DNA from: Thoreauomyces humboldtii
Taxonomy: Eukaryota; Chytridiomycota; Chytridiomycetes; Spizellomycetales; Powellomycetaceae
DNA: 43,049 bases
Reading direction: 5' to 3'
Assembly (NCBI GenBank): GCA_027596035.1
Contig: JADGJA010000099.1
Span: 1 to 43,049, forward strand
In this document: piece after piece, positions 29,855 through 38,985 of the stretch
Layout: each line of letters begins with the position of its first letter
Position numbering within the stretch: position 1 is the first letter of the stretch
The notes under the pieces: model-generated
Told to the model about the DNA's origin: nothing
The model's input: the letters and a program-made list of their open reading frames with translations, nothing else
Database searches by the model: none
Made by a program: the position numbers and the translations under genes

Positions 29855-30190
29855 TCTCTGGGCTTTTAGGATTGGTAAGTCCACAGTCTCTTTGCTGTTA
29901 CGCTTCACTGTTCCCTCTGATCGTCCTTGCTCTTCTGTTCCAGGGGACTCAAGGCTTCACTCATTGAGTGGCCTTGCTTCGGGGCCGGACGGGCCGACCA
30001 AAGCCGGGCTCTCTGGGCTTTGAGGATTGGTAAGTCACAGTATCTTCGTCGCCCCATGCCTTCCTTCAATCCCTCTCTTCTCTTACCATCCACGCTCCCG
30101 CTTTCTTTCTCAGGCGCCCCAAGATCTTCAGGCTCATCGGGGCCAACCGAAGCTTCGGGGCTCTCTGGGCTTCCGGGATTGGTGAGTCCA
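29855..30190 (+). repeat. Three copies of a splice-donor/CCAAT-bearing unit, about 153-bp period
   Basis: Three near-identical stretches carry TCTCTGGGCTT followed by GGATTG or GGGATTG and then GTAAGT, GTAAGT or GTGAGT (donors at 29875, 30030 and 30182, spaced 155 and 152 nt). Between them lie pyrimidine-rich tracts ending in good acceptors (CTGTTCCAG at 29943, TTTCTCAG at 30113). This makes two exon-like blocks (29944-30029 and 30114-30181) with weak homology (CGGGGCC and GGGCTCTCTGGGCTT). Spliced reading frames hit stops, so a protein is not supported. On the minus strand each unit reads CCAATC, upstream of the GNAT gene. Either a non-coding transcript with duplicated exons or a triplicated regulatory unit would fit. 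Confidence 0.6.
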
Positions 30191-30229
30191 CACAATGAAT
30201 GCCTTCCTTATCCCTCTTTTCTCTGATCG

Positions 30230-30230
<1 letters not shown>

Positions 30231-30258
<28 letters not shown>
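30231..30258. repeat. (CT)14 microsatellite
   Basis: A pure dinucleotide CT tract of 28 bases directly downstream of the third unit of the triplicated block, inside or next to its presumed polypyrimidine tract. Confidence 0.9.
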
Positions 30259-30261
<3 letters not shown>

Positions 30262-30998
30262 ACTCCTGGCCACTTTTGTTGTAAGACCGGAGTTTCTGGA
30301 GGATCCGAATCACAGTGCAACAATGGATCTCGTTCCGGGTGCCGCATGATACCTGGTATAGTCTCTGTCTCGCCTGTTTATGTCTTTGTCTCTTCTGTAG
30401 GTAATGCAGCTTGCTTCCCTCACGGGAGGCGAACCGTCCCCAGCCGGTGTAAAATGCAGAGGGTCTACGCTTCTCACCTGTTCGTCATCTCTCTAGCTTT
30501 CGTTTAGAAGAACAAGGCACTGCACCAACTAAGCTTTCCTTCCCCTTGACTTCTTGTACATATTGTTCTGAATAATATCATCGTCGCTTCTGCTTTAATA
30601 CGCTCAATAAATCATGTTTGCTTCTGCTTTCTATCGGTCTGCTGCCACTTCTTCCTTTCTTGCGATATCTTCACGCCCCTTCCTTGGCCTCTGCTTGGTC
30701 TGCTCATGTTACAGCGATTTCTTGCGTGCAGCTCCTCGATAGTCACTCGGTGTACACAATGTTGGGCACTCTGTTTGCGGGGGAAGCGTTGCTGACGACA
30801 TCGAACTGCTCAACAGATCGTGAGTTCTGGGTTTGTCCGATGAGGTCTCAAGACAAGCTCGCATACATAATCGCGCATGCCCGGGCTAGATCTTGATTTC
30901 CATGAGGCAAACTGCAACAGATGAGGGTGATACAGCGCCAAATAATCTCTGTTACTAACGGAATTATGAGACTTTTACGCGGGAGGTCTACATTAGGA

Positions 30999-32115
30999 CT
31001 AATCCTTGAGGTCAGCCTGCCGGTAGGTCGTGGATACCACTGCTATCACCATGTTCAACGACGCCACGCGCGGATCCTCGGGCTGCAACAACGGTTCGGA
31101 GGCGCGTATCCTTCGACACGTCCTGCAGAGGTCGCGGAGGATAGAGAGCTCATCGGTTGTTAGGAGTGACGGAAGTCGGACCAGAAGGGCGAACAGCCAC
31201 TGTCCCTATGACACAGAATGATGGAGAAGTGATTAGCTTCCTGGCCTGTCAAGGGCGACACGAGGACAGGGATAAGCCAAGACACACCTCTGTCTCGGTT
31301 ATACGATTGGCGTTGGCGAGCCATCTGTCGTGATGTTGGATGAGACGCATTGTCTCATCGTGAGTGAGCGCGCAAACTCTTTGTAAGAGTGGCTCAGCAC
31401 CCGGTTCGACGTCGTCAAGGGGATCTTGCTCGGCACCCGTTCCCTCGTTTCCCGACACGCGGTACTCGGATGTGCCGTCCAATTGCATCTCATCCTCCTT
31501 TACTCGCTTCCCGGCAGGATCTCTTCCATCGGCCTTTCGCTTGGTGCCGTAACAGAAAGCCTTCCACGCCTTGTGACCTCCTGCGACGGGCTTATCGGTG
31601 ATGGAGGTGGACATCCTCGCTCTGTGCTCCTCGAGCTGCTCGCGGAGTCGTTCGAAGCGGTCGAGGAAGCTCGCGAGCCAGTCCGGGGACGGGAGGAGGG
31701 AGGGGGGACATGGATGGGCGTGGACGGCGATCCCGTCGTCTGAGGAGTTGAAGTACTGAGCGCGGAGGTTTGGGAGAGTGGAAGCTGCTTGGGTGGGAAG
31801 AGGGGCGGTGTATCGAGTGAACTGAGGAGTTGCATTGGCTTCGGCTCTGTCAATTCAAGGATAAGAGTTAGTGACAGTGAAAGCGAATCAGCCTCCAGCC
31901 TCAGATACAATCACCCACCGAACCATGCGTAGATACTCTAGTCCAGAAGCGGGTGGAGCCGACGGATCAAACGAGGAAGCTTCGTCAGATGCGTAGTCCT
32001 GTCCTTCGTAGCCGTCCAGAGGAAGCGCTGGCCGTTTGATCTGGTCGTCGTCCGCCTGGTTCCAGTCATGTCCTATGACTTTCCTGCCGCTCGTAGCCCT
32101 CTGAGCGGGAAGCAT
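30999..32115 (-). CDS. Gemin2/SIP1-like spliceosomal snRNP assembly factor
   Basis: Gemin2 binds the SMN protein and the Sm pentamer during cytoplasmic assembly of spliceosomal snRNPs (yeast Brr1 is distantly related). Exons 32115-31919, 31846-31288 and 31205-30999 join in phase to 320 residues. Family blocks are seen in order: FDPSAPPASGLEYLRMVR joined to AEANATPQ, WLASFLDRFERLREQL, HKAWKAFCYG, LLQRVCALTHDETMRLIQHH, then across the last intron GQWLFALLVRLPSLLTTDEL, and the closing LNMVIAVVSTTYRQADL. The start MLPAQRATSGRKVIGHDW is the nearest ATG before the conserved part. A long acidic/serine stretch between the N- and C-terminal parts differs from animal forms. Its presence fits the gene's intron-rich surroundings. 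It is divergent from the 858-residue unknown gene. Confidence 0.92.
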
Positions 32116-32584
32116 GGGTCTGGCTTCGGTCTCTATGTTGACAAGATATATACTCTGTGTGCAGTCAGTAATCGCCCATTTCCTAAGCTCCCGAAGGCTA
32201 CCGTGCCGGTACCGGTAGCTCGGGGAGCTTCCCCGTCTTCCCGTCACCTGGTAAAGCAGCCTCCTCCACACACAAGTCTTGAGCGGAGTGCCCGAGACTT
32301 GCGATTTGAACCCGTTTCCCACGGCACGTCATCCTCACTCTGTACCCCTCCTCCCATCCCATCTTGACGACGGACATTCCTTCACGAGGCTTGGACTCCC
32401 ATCCCCCTCAACCCTTGACGTCGCTCCTCCAGCTCCTTCGGCACATATACGCTACCTCTGCCTGCATCCCGCTTTTCCCCCGAGTCCTTCCTGGCCCCCT
32501 TCCACAGAAGCCATTCGACAACCTTTTCCCTGAGCCTCCCGTAACCGGTACCATAGCGGTCTCGGTCAGCTTGCAAGCTTCGTC
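32116..32584. other. Divergent intergenic region, Gemin2 and unknown gene
   Basis: These 469 bases lie between two divergent starts and probably hold both promoters. The plus strand is C/T-rich (about 32330-32520), common in fungal promoters and leaders. Short open frames here are not supported as genes. Confidence 0.45.
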
Positions 32585-35161
32585 ATGCGGGGCAGGGCCC
32601 GCTTCGGGAACCTGTCGGGCTACCAGGCTGTCTCTGCCAGTCATGTCTGCTACCTCAACCTGCGTGGCTCGACCTTCTTGGTCTCTTCCTCCATCATGGG
32701 CCTCTTTCCCGACTCTGTCCTCATGACCATGTTTCCCGCTGGAGTCATACCGCTCTTCAATCACTTCACCGGAACCGATCTCGCCATCACCCTGCCCAGC
32801 CTCCGGATGGCCGCCCAGACCGCCGTCCAGGTCGCCATCGCCAACAGGTCTACCTCGCTTCTGCTCTCCAAGTCACCAAAGGCATCGCCCTCCGAGAGTG
32901 GTCCATCCGACACCACCGGTACCGTCGAGGAACCGAACGCAGAATTTACAAACAAAAGGGCTTCGTTTGCGGGCGGTGACACCATGAGCAAGTCTTCGGC
33001 CGTTAGCTGGCAGAAGCACTACAGTGCCCAGGCCGATGGCAGCGCGGACGAAGACGACATCAGTCAGTCGAGCTCGAGTGGATCGGACGGCGACAATCTC
33101 GACGCGCTGCAGAGGGCGTTCAGGCCCGAGGAAGAGTCCACGGAGCGGACCTTGGAGGGCATCGAAAGTTACAAGATTTGCTCCATCGCGTTCGATCCGG
33201 TCGTGTTCAGGTTCTTTCTGGAATACTTCTGCAAGCTCTTGAAAGCCGACGTGCTGATAGCGGCAGCAGCGATGGAGCAGCCTGTTTCGGCCATTTCTGA
33301 CACCTCGGATCCGGCACCTCCACCTCTCGATCCTGTCGAAGAAGAGGCAGTTGACCACCCAGATGCCTCAGTACAGGCGGACTCGCCATCTGCACGACCG
33401 CCAGTCAATATTTTGTCCGCAGAAGCTTCCTTAGTCTCAGACGCTCCTAAGATAGATTCTAGCTCAGGAGGCACGGATCGGGGACCTCAGACCAGCGTTG
33501 CGACCGCTGCTCCAGCTGCTCGGAATAAACGCCGAGGCTCCCTCACAAATTTCGTCCGTCGTGTGTCCGGACTTAAGCTCTCGATCGTAACGTTCTTTGC
33601 TGGGCAAGAGACGGGTCCTTCGACGCTAGGTCCGCAGGAGACGCCGTCGGTCGCTACGGCTCCGGACCTGGGAGGCGTCATACGACCCGTTCGGTCCGTC
33701 ATTGTGCTCAGAGAGGAGCTCGAGTACTTTCCTATATCGAGGTGGGCGGAGGTCTCGACAGAGGACGCGGACGTCAAGCCGAATGGAATCTGGGAAACTC
33801 TTAAACGAAAGGTTCGCAAAAGCATCAGCAAAGGGAACTCGAAAGCGTTGCTCCCTTCCTCTTCAGCAGATGCGGACATTCGGAAGAATGAGCAGCCATC
33901 GCCATTTTCTGGGTCCGCGAAAGCATCGGGGGACCATATGGACGGTGGGAACGCACCGCCGTCGTCGACAGGTGGTGTGGGCAACAAGAGTCCGCTGGAC
34001 GGATACCTTCCTGTCATCTCACCGCAGGAGACGCTGGAGGTCAAACGCGTATGCGGTATGAAGCTTCTGGAAGAGTCGGCCATTGCGACACCTTACGCTG
34101 AGGCTGCCATAAATGTATATTCGCGCGGGGAGAGGGGTCGGGCGGAACCCGGACCCCGAGCCGAAGGGGAAGACTTGGAAGGCGTCCTGGAGCCGCCTTC
34201 CGTCTCTGCTGCTCCTGCACCGACGGTCCCGACATCTGTACCTGCACCTGCATCCCGGGAACGCGTAGTCTGTGAAATGGAAGAACCCATCATGAAGCGA
34301 CAGCTCGTGTCGTCCCTTGCCTTTTTCTCCAAGGATTTCGACGAGACGAGCACCAAGTGGGACCATCGAATCCTCGAGGAGGGAAAGAACAAGGTGGCGA
34401 GCGTGTCGATGCTCAGGATGAGGGACGGGAGAGAGGTTCAACTCGAGGTGGAAGCTGGAGCCGCTGCTCTCGCGGCCGGACCTGCGCCATCCTCGGAAAC
34501 GCCCGCCGCTACACCGTCCGCTCAAGTGCGAAACGGCAATGAAGCATCCAGCTTGATCACTCAGGTTGCAGACACGAACGCCGCCAGTGTATCGTCGCAG
34601 CACCTGAACCAGCACCTGATTCTCAAGCGGCCTGTCAGGAAGTGCTGGTGGGAGTTGACTACCGTCAAGGTTGACCCGATTTGGCTCGAGACGCACGCGG
34701 ATGGGATGGGGCAACGGGGCGAGAGTCGTAAGAGCTGGGCCGGGGGAAGTACCACCACGGGAGGATGGTTGAGTCGGCGACGGTCGAGCCTTCGAGCGAT
34801 TGAAGCTGCAGAGGGAAGCGATGGCACCCCCGTCCCGCCCGCCGCCGTCGTCACCTCGGTGGACGCGCAGCCGCCGACATCCACCTCAGCTTCGGTGCCG
34901 CACGAGGAGGAAGAGTCCGCACCGAAGGCAGCCGCGGAAGGAGAAGGGCCTCCTCGACTTCCTCCTCCAGACATACCACTTCCTCCTTCTCCATCATCCC
35001 GATCGGACTCGGGGCTCGCGGTCAACGCTCCCGCTGCCTCGGTTCCCGTTGGATCGTCTGCTGTCGGAGGAGGGAAGAAGCTGTTCGCGCCGTCTCCGGC
35101 CCAGATCGATGTCCGATTGTGGGTCAGGAGGACGTGGACGGTCGAGTTTGTGTCTTTTTGA
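32585..35161 (+). CDS. Unrecognised 858-residue protein
   Basis: A single uninterrupted frame of 2.6 kb with normal composition; I do not recognise a family. The N-terminus has a hydrophobic stretch (MGLFPDSVLMTMFPAGVIPL) and a mostly helical segment ending in SKSPKAS. Then come low-complexity Ser/Asp-rich linkers (SQSSSSGSDGDN), an apparently folded block (YKICSIAFDPVVFRFFLEYF), a basic patch (RNKRRGSLTNFVRRVSGLKL), a block with aromatic residues (FFSKDFDETSTKWDHRILEE), a further one (KCWWELTTVKVDPIWLETHA), a Pro/Ser-rich stretch, and a C-terminus ending AQIDVRLWVRRTWTVEF. The order/disorder alternation suggests a scaffold or regulatory protein, but that is only an inference. ATG 32585 is the first in frame; 32696 is possible. 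Divergent from Gemin2 and convergent with a membrane protein gene. Confidence 0.7.
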   Translation: MRGRARFGNLSGYQAVSASHVCYLNLRGSTFLVSSSIMGLFPDSVLMTMFPAGVIPLFNHFTGTDLAITLPSLRMAAQTAVQVAIANRSTSLLLSKSPKASPSESGPSDTTGTVEEPNAEFTNKRASFAGGDTMSKSSAVSWQKHYSAQADGSADEDDISQSSSSGSDGDNLDALQRAFRPEEESTERTLEGIESYKICSIAFDPVVFRFFLEYFCKLLKADVLIAAAAMEQPVSAISDTSDPAPPPLDPVEEEAVDHPDASVQADSPSARPPVNILSAEASLVSDAPKIDSSSGGTDRGPQTSVATAAPAARNKRRGSLTNFVRRVSGLKLSIVTFFAGQETGPSTLGPQETPSVATAPDLGGVIRPVRSVIVLREELEYFPISRWAEVSTEDADVKPNGIWETLKRKVRKSISKGNSKALLPSSSADADIRKNEQPSPFSGSAKASGDHMDGGNAPPSSTGGVGNKSPLDGYLPVISPQETLEVKRVCGMKLLEESAIATPYAEAAINVYSRGERGRAEPGPRAEGEDLEGVLEPPSVSAAPAPTVPTSVPAPASRERVVCEMEEPIMKRQLVSSLAFFSKDFDETSTKWDHRILEEGKNKVASVSMLRMRDGREVQLEVEAGAAALAAGPAPSSETPAATPSAQVRNGNEASSLITQVADTNAASVSSQHLNQHLILKRPVRKCWWELTTVKVDPIWLETHADGMGQRGESRKSWAGGSTTTGGWLSRRRSSLRAIEAAEGSDGTPVPPAAVVTSVDAQPPTSTSASVPHEEEESAPKAAAEGEGPPRLPPPDIPLPPSPSSRSDSGLAVNAPAASVPVGSSAVGGGKKLFAPSPAQIDVRLWVRRTWTVEFVSF

Positions 35162-35417
35162 GAGAGCGATGGCCTCATACATTTTCTTTCCACTTCACTT
35201 CACCTGCTCCTTCATTTCCAATATTACCATGTTCCGAACGATGGAACGATCAAACGGGAGGCATTCAAAATTCCCGATATTCTCGTGAGCAAAGATACTT
35301 TAGGCAGCCCTGACTGAGCAAGTATAGGGAGCTCCCTATGCCTGCCTACATCGCTTTGACCGTTTGGGCTACTGAACTTTCGCTTGTTCATTGGTAAAGC
35401 AATCAACTATCCATAGT

Positions 35418-36860
35418 CTACCCATATCCGGATCCCGATCTCTTTCTCCCCTGAACGATATGATCTCGTCGAGGGGCGGGATGTATGATAGGGAAATAGT
35501 CACCAACCGGTGATGCAGATCCCGCCGAGCCGTCCGGAGGACTGTTTTCTCCGGACTCTGTCGCGCATAGCGTTTGAGATGCTCGGCGCACGCGCATCGT
35601 ATCTAGCAACCCGAACATGTCTTCTGGTTCTTCCTTGGGATTGAATTCGGCCCACATCATAACGAGCTACGAGCAGTAAAGCGTTGCGTGAGCGAGTGAA
35701 CGGACGCAAAGACAAGGATCATACTGCCACTCAACCTGGGATCCTGCGAACAGCGACGTGACAGCTATGTAGGTTATGGCGCATTCGATTTTAGACCACC
35801 ATTCGACTGCGAACAGTTGTTCTGGCATGGATGCGAAGACGATCAGCATGACACCGTTCCAGCTCATGGAGCATAGGGTCGCGAATCTAGTCATTCGCAT
35901 CTGTCGTTGCGAGTGAGTCGCACGTAGTAACATATGCTTTCGATAGACCTGACACGGACCTTCGTGATGGCTTTTCCGAGCTTCTCATCCAAGGCCTTTC
36001 CAGCGTTCTGGTAATCCTTGGTGATCTCCGTTGCCATCTCCTCCCTTCCCTCCTGAGCGACCCGGATCATCTGGCCGCCGAAATACCATGTTCCGAGGCC
36101 TGAATCTGTCAGATCCAAGAGAGAGAAAAGGGAAAAAGGATGCAAAACGAGAGAAGCACCTACCCAAGAGTATGGACTGCACGGCATGGAGGGTATTTTG
36201 CAGTCCAGTTGCGATGACGAACCCATGGACGTCTCCCTGCATCAGCCTCCATCCAGCGAAAGCCGAGCAGGGTGTCGAACCGCACAGCTCTGCGATGATG
36301 AAGCACCGCAGCATGGTATGCAGCGCATGGGTCGACGGGATGTGCACGTTGATGGACGTGCGCGGCGTCGAGAGAACCATGCTCATGAGGTAGATCCAGA
36401 GGGATGAACGGCCGATTGTCCAAGGAAAGCATTGGAGAACCGACATGAGGATCGCGTTTCTGACCCCTTCGATGATGGCGATGAAATATACGGATATGGG
36501 AATAGCAAATCCAAGGATGCTCCACCTGCCAGATACCACGCTATTTGCTTAGCTTATCGACAAAGAATTGAGCCCCTTTCTTACCACAGGAACATGTCAT
36601 ACGAGGCAAACTCCACGTTCCATATTCGTTGCTGGGACAAGCGGGCTCTCCAAAGAATGGTCCCTAGGCCGATCGCAGAGACGATCAGACTGAAGAATAG
36701 GGCGGCGACGTCGATGGCGATAAAGTCTCGGGATCCGGCACAATCGTGAACGTAGATATGCCATCTATTGCTTTGTCGCGGTGAGTAATGGGTGGACGAA
36801 CTGGATGCTCTCTCGTTACCTGCAGTACTCTCGTATCACATCTGCTGGAAGATCAGCCAT
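35418..36860 (-). CDS. Unknown multi-pass membrane protein (378 residues)
   Basis: Six exons: 36860-36820, 36764-36585, 36525-36164, 36099-35960, 35900-35736 and 35666-35418, all in phase. The protein begins MADLPADVIREYCRWHIYVH and has at least six hydrophobic segments: IAIDVAALFFSLIVSAIGLG, WSILGFAIPISVYFIAIIEG, WIYLMSMVL with nearby HTMLRCFIIAELC, FVIATGLQNTLHAVQSILLG, FATLCSMSWNGVMLIVFASM and CAITYIAVTSLFAGSQLVMM. A charged loop (REEMATEITKDYQNAGKALD) separates segments four and five. The C-terminus is hydrophilic with Ser and Pro. It could be a seven-segment receptor-like or transporter-like protein, but no known signature is visible. A second multi-pass gene of similar size lies at 41040-42308. 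The start was chosen because its tiny first exon splices in phase to the second. Confidence 0.75.
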
Positions 36861-37349
36861 ATGAAGGAAGTGTGTTTAGTGAACTGAGGCAGATCATCAA
36901 CAAGCCAATTGTCTGCCCCCCAACTCAAAGCTTCTTTAGGTTGACTCGTTTTCCAAAGCAGGAGGGCCTTGTTGTGCCCAATAATAGGAAACGTCGTGGT
37001 TTTTTTCAGAGAGCAGCCACGTTACTAGAAAAGCCACATTGGAGCTCAGTGCCGCGGTGCCCCGAAACACGCCTTTGGATGCTTTAGTTCGCGTATCGTT
37101 GGGACCGCGAGGAGTGCTGTGCGAAGGGTCGAAGGGTGAACACTCCGCTATCGAAAGGCGAGAGAGCTGCCGCTATCCCCATCGGTGGATACCTTACCTC
37201 GTAGCTCATGACCACATAGCAAAGAACCCCACGCTTCATCACACAAACCACTGTGCGCTCGAGGAATACAAAGAGATATCGTCGAGCACCTTGCTAGTCG
37301 CTCTTGCTATCCAACTCTAAGTCTTGATCCAGGATAAAACAACGTTGGA
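36861..37349. other. Divergent intergenic region, membrane protein and twinfilin genes
   Basis: These 489 bases lie between divergent starts and presumably hold both promoters. Nothing else is recognised. Confidence 0.45.
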
Positions 37350-38773
37350 ATGTCCCACCAAAGCGGAATCAAACGTAGGCCGTTAGGACTTGTCTCAGAG
37401 GAGCGCTACCAAGCCTCTGCCTTTCTGAAGCGCAGCTGATAGATCTCGTACAATGCAGCGTCTGCTGAACTCTTGTCGGCTTTCAGCGTCGCGTCGCAGT
37501 CGGAAGATCAGCGCGCTCTAAAAGTGGTCATCTCGGGAGGTAGGTCGCGCGTTTCCAGCGCATGCTCCAGGAAGCACTTGACTGAAATCACTTGCCGCAG
37601 AGGTTCTCGTCGTATCGGAAACGTTTGATGCGAAGGGGGGCTGGGAGGAGGACTTTCCACGCACCGGCGCCTGGTTGACGCCGAAGGATCCCTGCTTTGT
37701 TTTGTATCGACTTGACTCCACCGGATCCTCGGGCGCTCACGACTGGATTCTCTTGCAATACGTTCCGGACAACGCCAAGGTCCGAGAGAAGATGCTGTAC
37801 GCGGCCACGAAGGCCACGCTGCTGCAGGACCTGGGAGGCTCAAAGTTCGTAGACACCTTGTACGGAACCACGCCGGATGACCTATCCCTCGATGGATACC
37901 GGCGGCATATCAAGCACAAGGATGCGAGCGCTCCGCTGACGGAGAGGGAGCAAGAGCAGGCCGCAATGAGGGCCGCAGAGGTCAGTGCTGAGCGGGCAGA
38001 CGGGCGTCACGCGCAGACGAAAGACTCAAACCGCTTGCGGAAACATAGTGCACGGCGGATGTGGGTTCGACATCTCGGAAGGCGCATACCTCCAAAACGG
38101 GCAACCCACTCGCGGAAGACGGAACGGCCGCTTTGCTGCAGCTCAAGGAGGGGGCGGTCAAGTCAGTCGTTCTCGTGAGTTCGCTCCGCTTGAACCAGGA
38201 CTTTGCTTCAATGCTCGATGCTGATCCCCTCGCAGTACATGTCTCTAGAGACTGAGAAAATCTCAGTGAAGGAAACCGGGCAAAAAGGATTCGCCGACCT
38301 TTCATCTCTTGTCGAACCTGGAGCCCCACGATTTGTCTTTTTCTCATATGACACAGACTCATACGGTATCTGAGATCAGAGACTTTTTGAGGGATGGAAA
38401 GCAACTTCGATTAACCGCATCTCATTCTTTCAGCCTTTGTGTATGTCTGCCCACCAGCCGCGAAAATCAGAGAGAAGATGGTCTACAGCACGTTCCGAAA
38501 TTCTTTGATTCTGGCGGTGGAGAACGACATGGAAATCAAACTTACGCAGAAGGTACGTTACAAGCTATCTGGTTCGTCTAGCGTTGGTTGTTTGTCTCAA
38601 CGTATCTGCACCTACAGATCGAAGTGGACGCGATTGACGAGTTGGAAAACCCCGAGCATGTGTCTCCTGTTGGAACGCCAGAAACGGTCAAAAAGTCGTT
38701 CGGCAGGCCTGCGCGTCCGGGTCGTGGGCCTGCTAGAGTCTCCAGACCCACAACACCCTCAAGCGATCTGTAA
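37350..38773 (+). CDS. TWF1: Twinfilin (two ADF-H domains)
   Basis: Actin monomer-binding protein that also caps filament barbed ends, acting at cortical actin. Exons are 37350 to about 37391, 37443-37539, 37601-37980, 38049-38174, 38236-38365, 38434-38552 and 38618-38773. The first ADF-H domain reads ASAELLSAFSVASQSED, ALKVVIS, WEEDFPRTG, KDPCFVLYRLDSTG and YVPDNAKVREKMLYAATKAT. The second reads TAALLQLKEGAVKSVVL, PGAPRFVFFSYDTDS and AKIREKMVYSTFRNSLI. The Arg/Pro-rich tail (RPARPGRGPARVSRPTTPSS) is where capping protein binding lies in the family. The total is about 349 residues, the family length. The first exon begins MSHQSGI, like animal twinfilin, but its donor is unclear. The good donor at 37375 breaks the frame, while a weaker donor at 37392 keeps it. 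The junctions after the first exon are firm. Confidence 0.92.
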
Positions 38774-38819
38774 ATAACATCTATATGGTTCTTCGAAATA
38801 ACATCTATATGGTTCTGCG
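38772..38819. repeat. Two tandem copies of a 24-bp repeat at the twinfilin stop
   Basis: AAATAACATCTATATGGTTCttcg (first 20 bases given in capitals) at 38772-38795 is repeated at 38796-38819 with a single T/G difference. The first copy overlaps the last two bases of the twinfilin stop codon TAA (38771-38773), so the duplication affects only the 3' untranslated region. Confidence 0.9.
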
Positions 38820-38985
38820 AATATGGCTTTGAGCTGCTTACGTGCGCACTTTCGCGTCGCCTTCTCATCTGCACTGCATGGAAACTGCTGCCATATATCT
38901 ATCGTGCCTCTTCAGTGGACGTGCTCGACACACTTGGGAGGTAGAAATCTTCGCATAGTATAGACCCAGTTGCTCATTCACAACG

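Larger units (their letters stand above)
29721..30998. other. Intergenic region between GNAT and Gemin2 genes
   Basis: About 1.28 kb. The left third holds the triplicated unit and the CT microsatellite; a perfect 12-bp palindrome (CCGAAGCTTCGG) lies at 30147-30158. The rest, about 30260-30998, has only short open frames without recognisable content, and includes the presumed 3' untranslated region of Gemin2. Confidence 0.45.
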
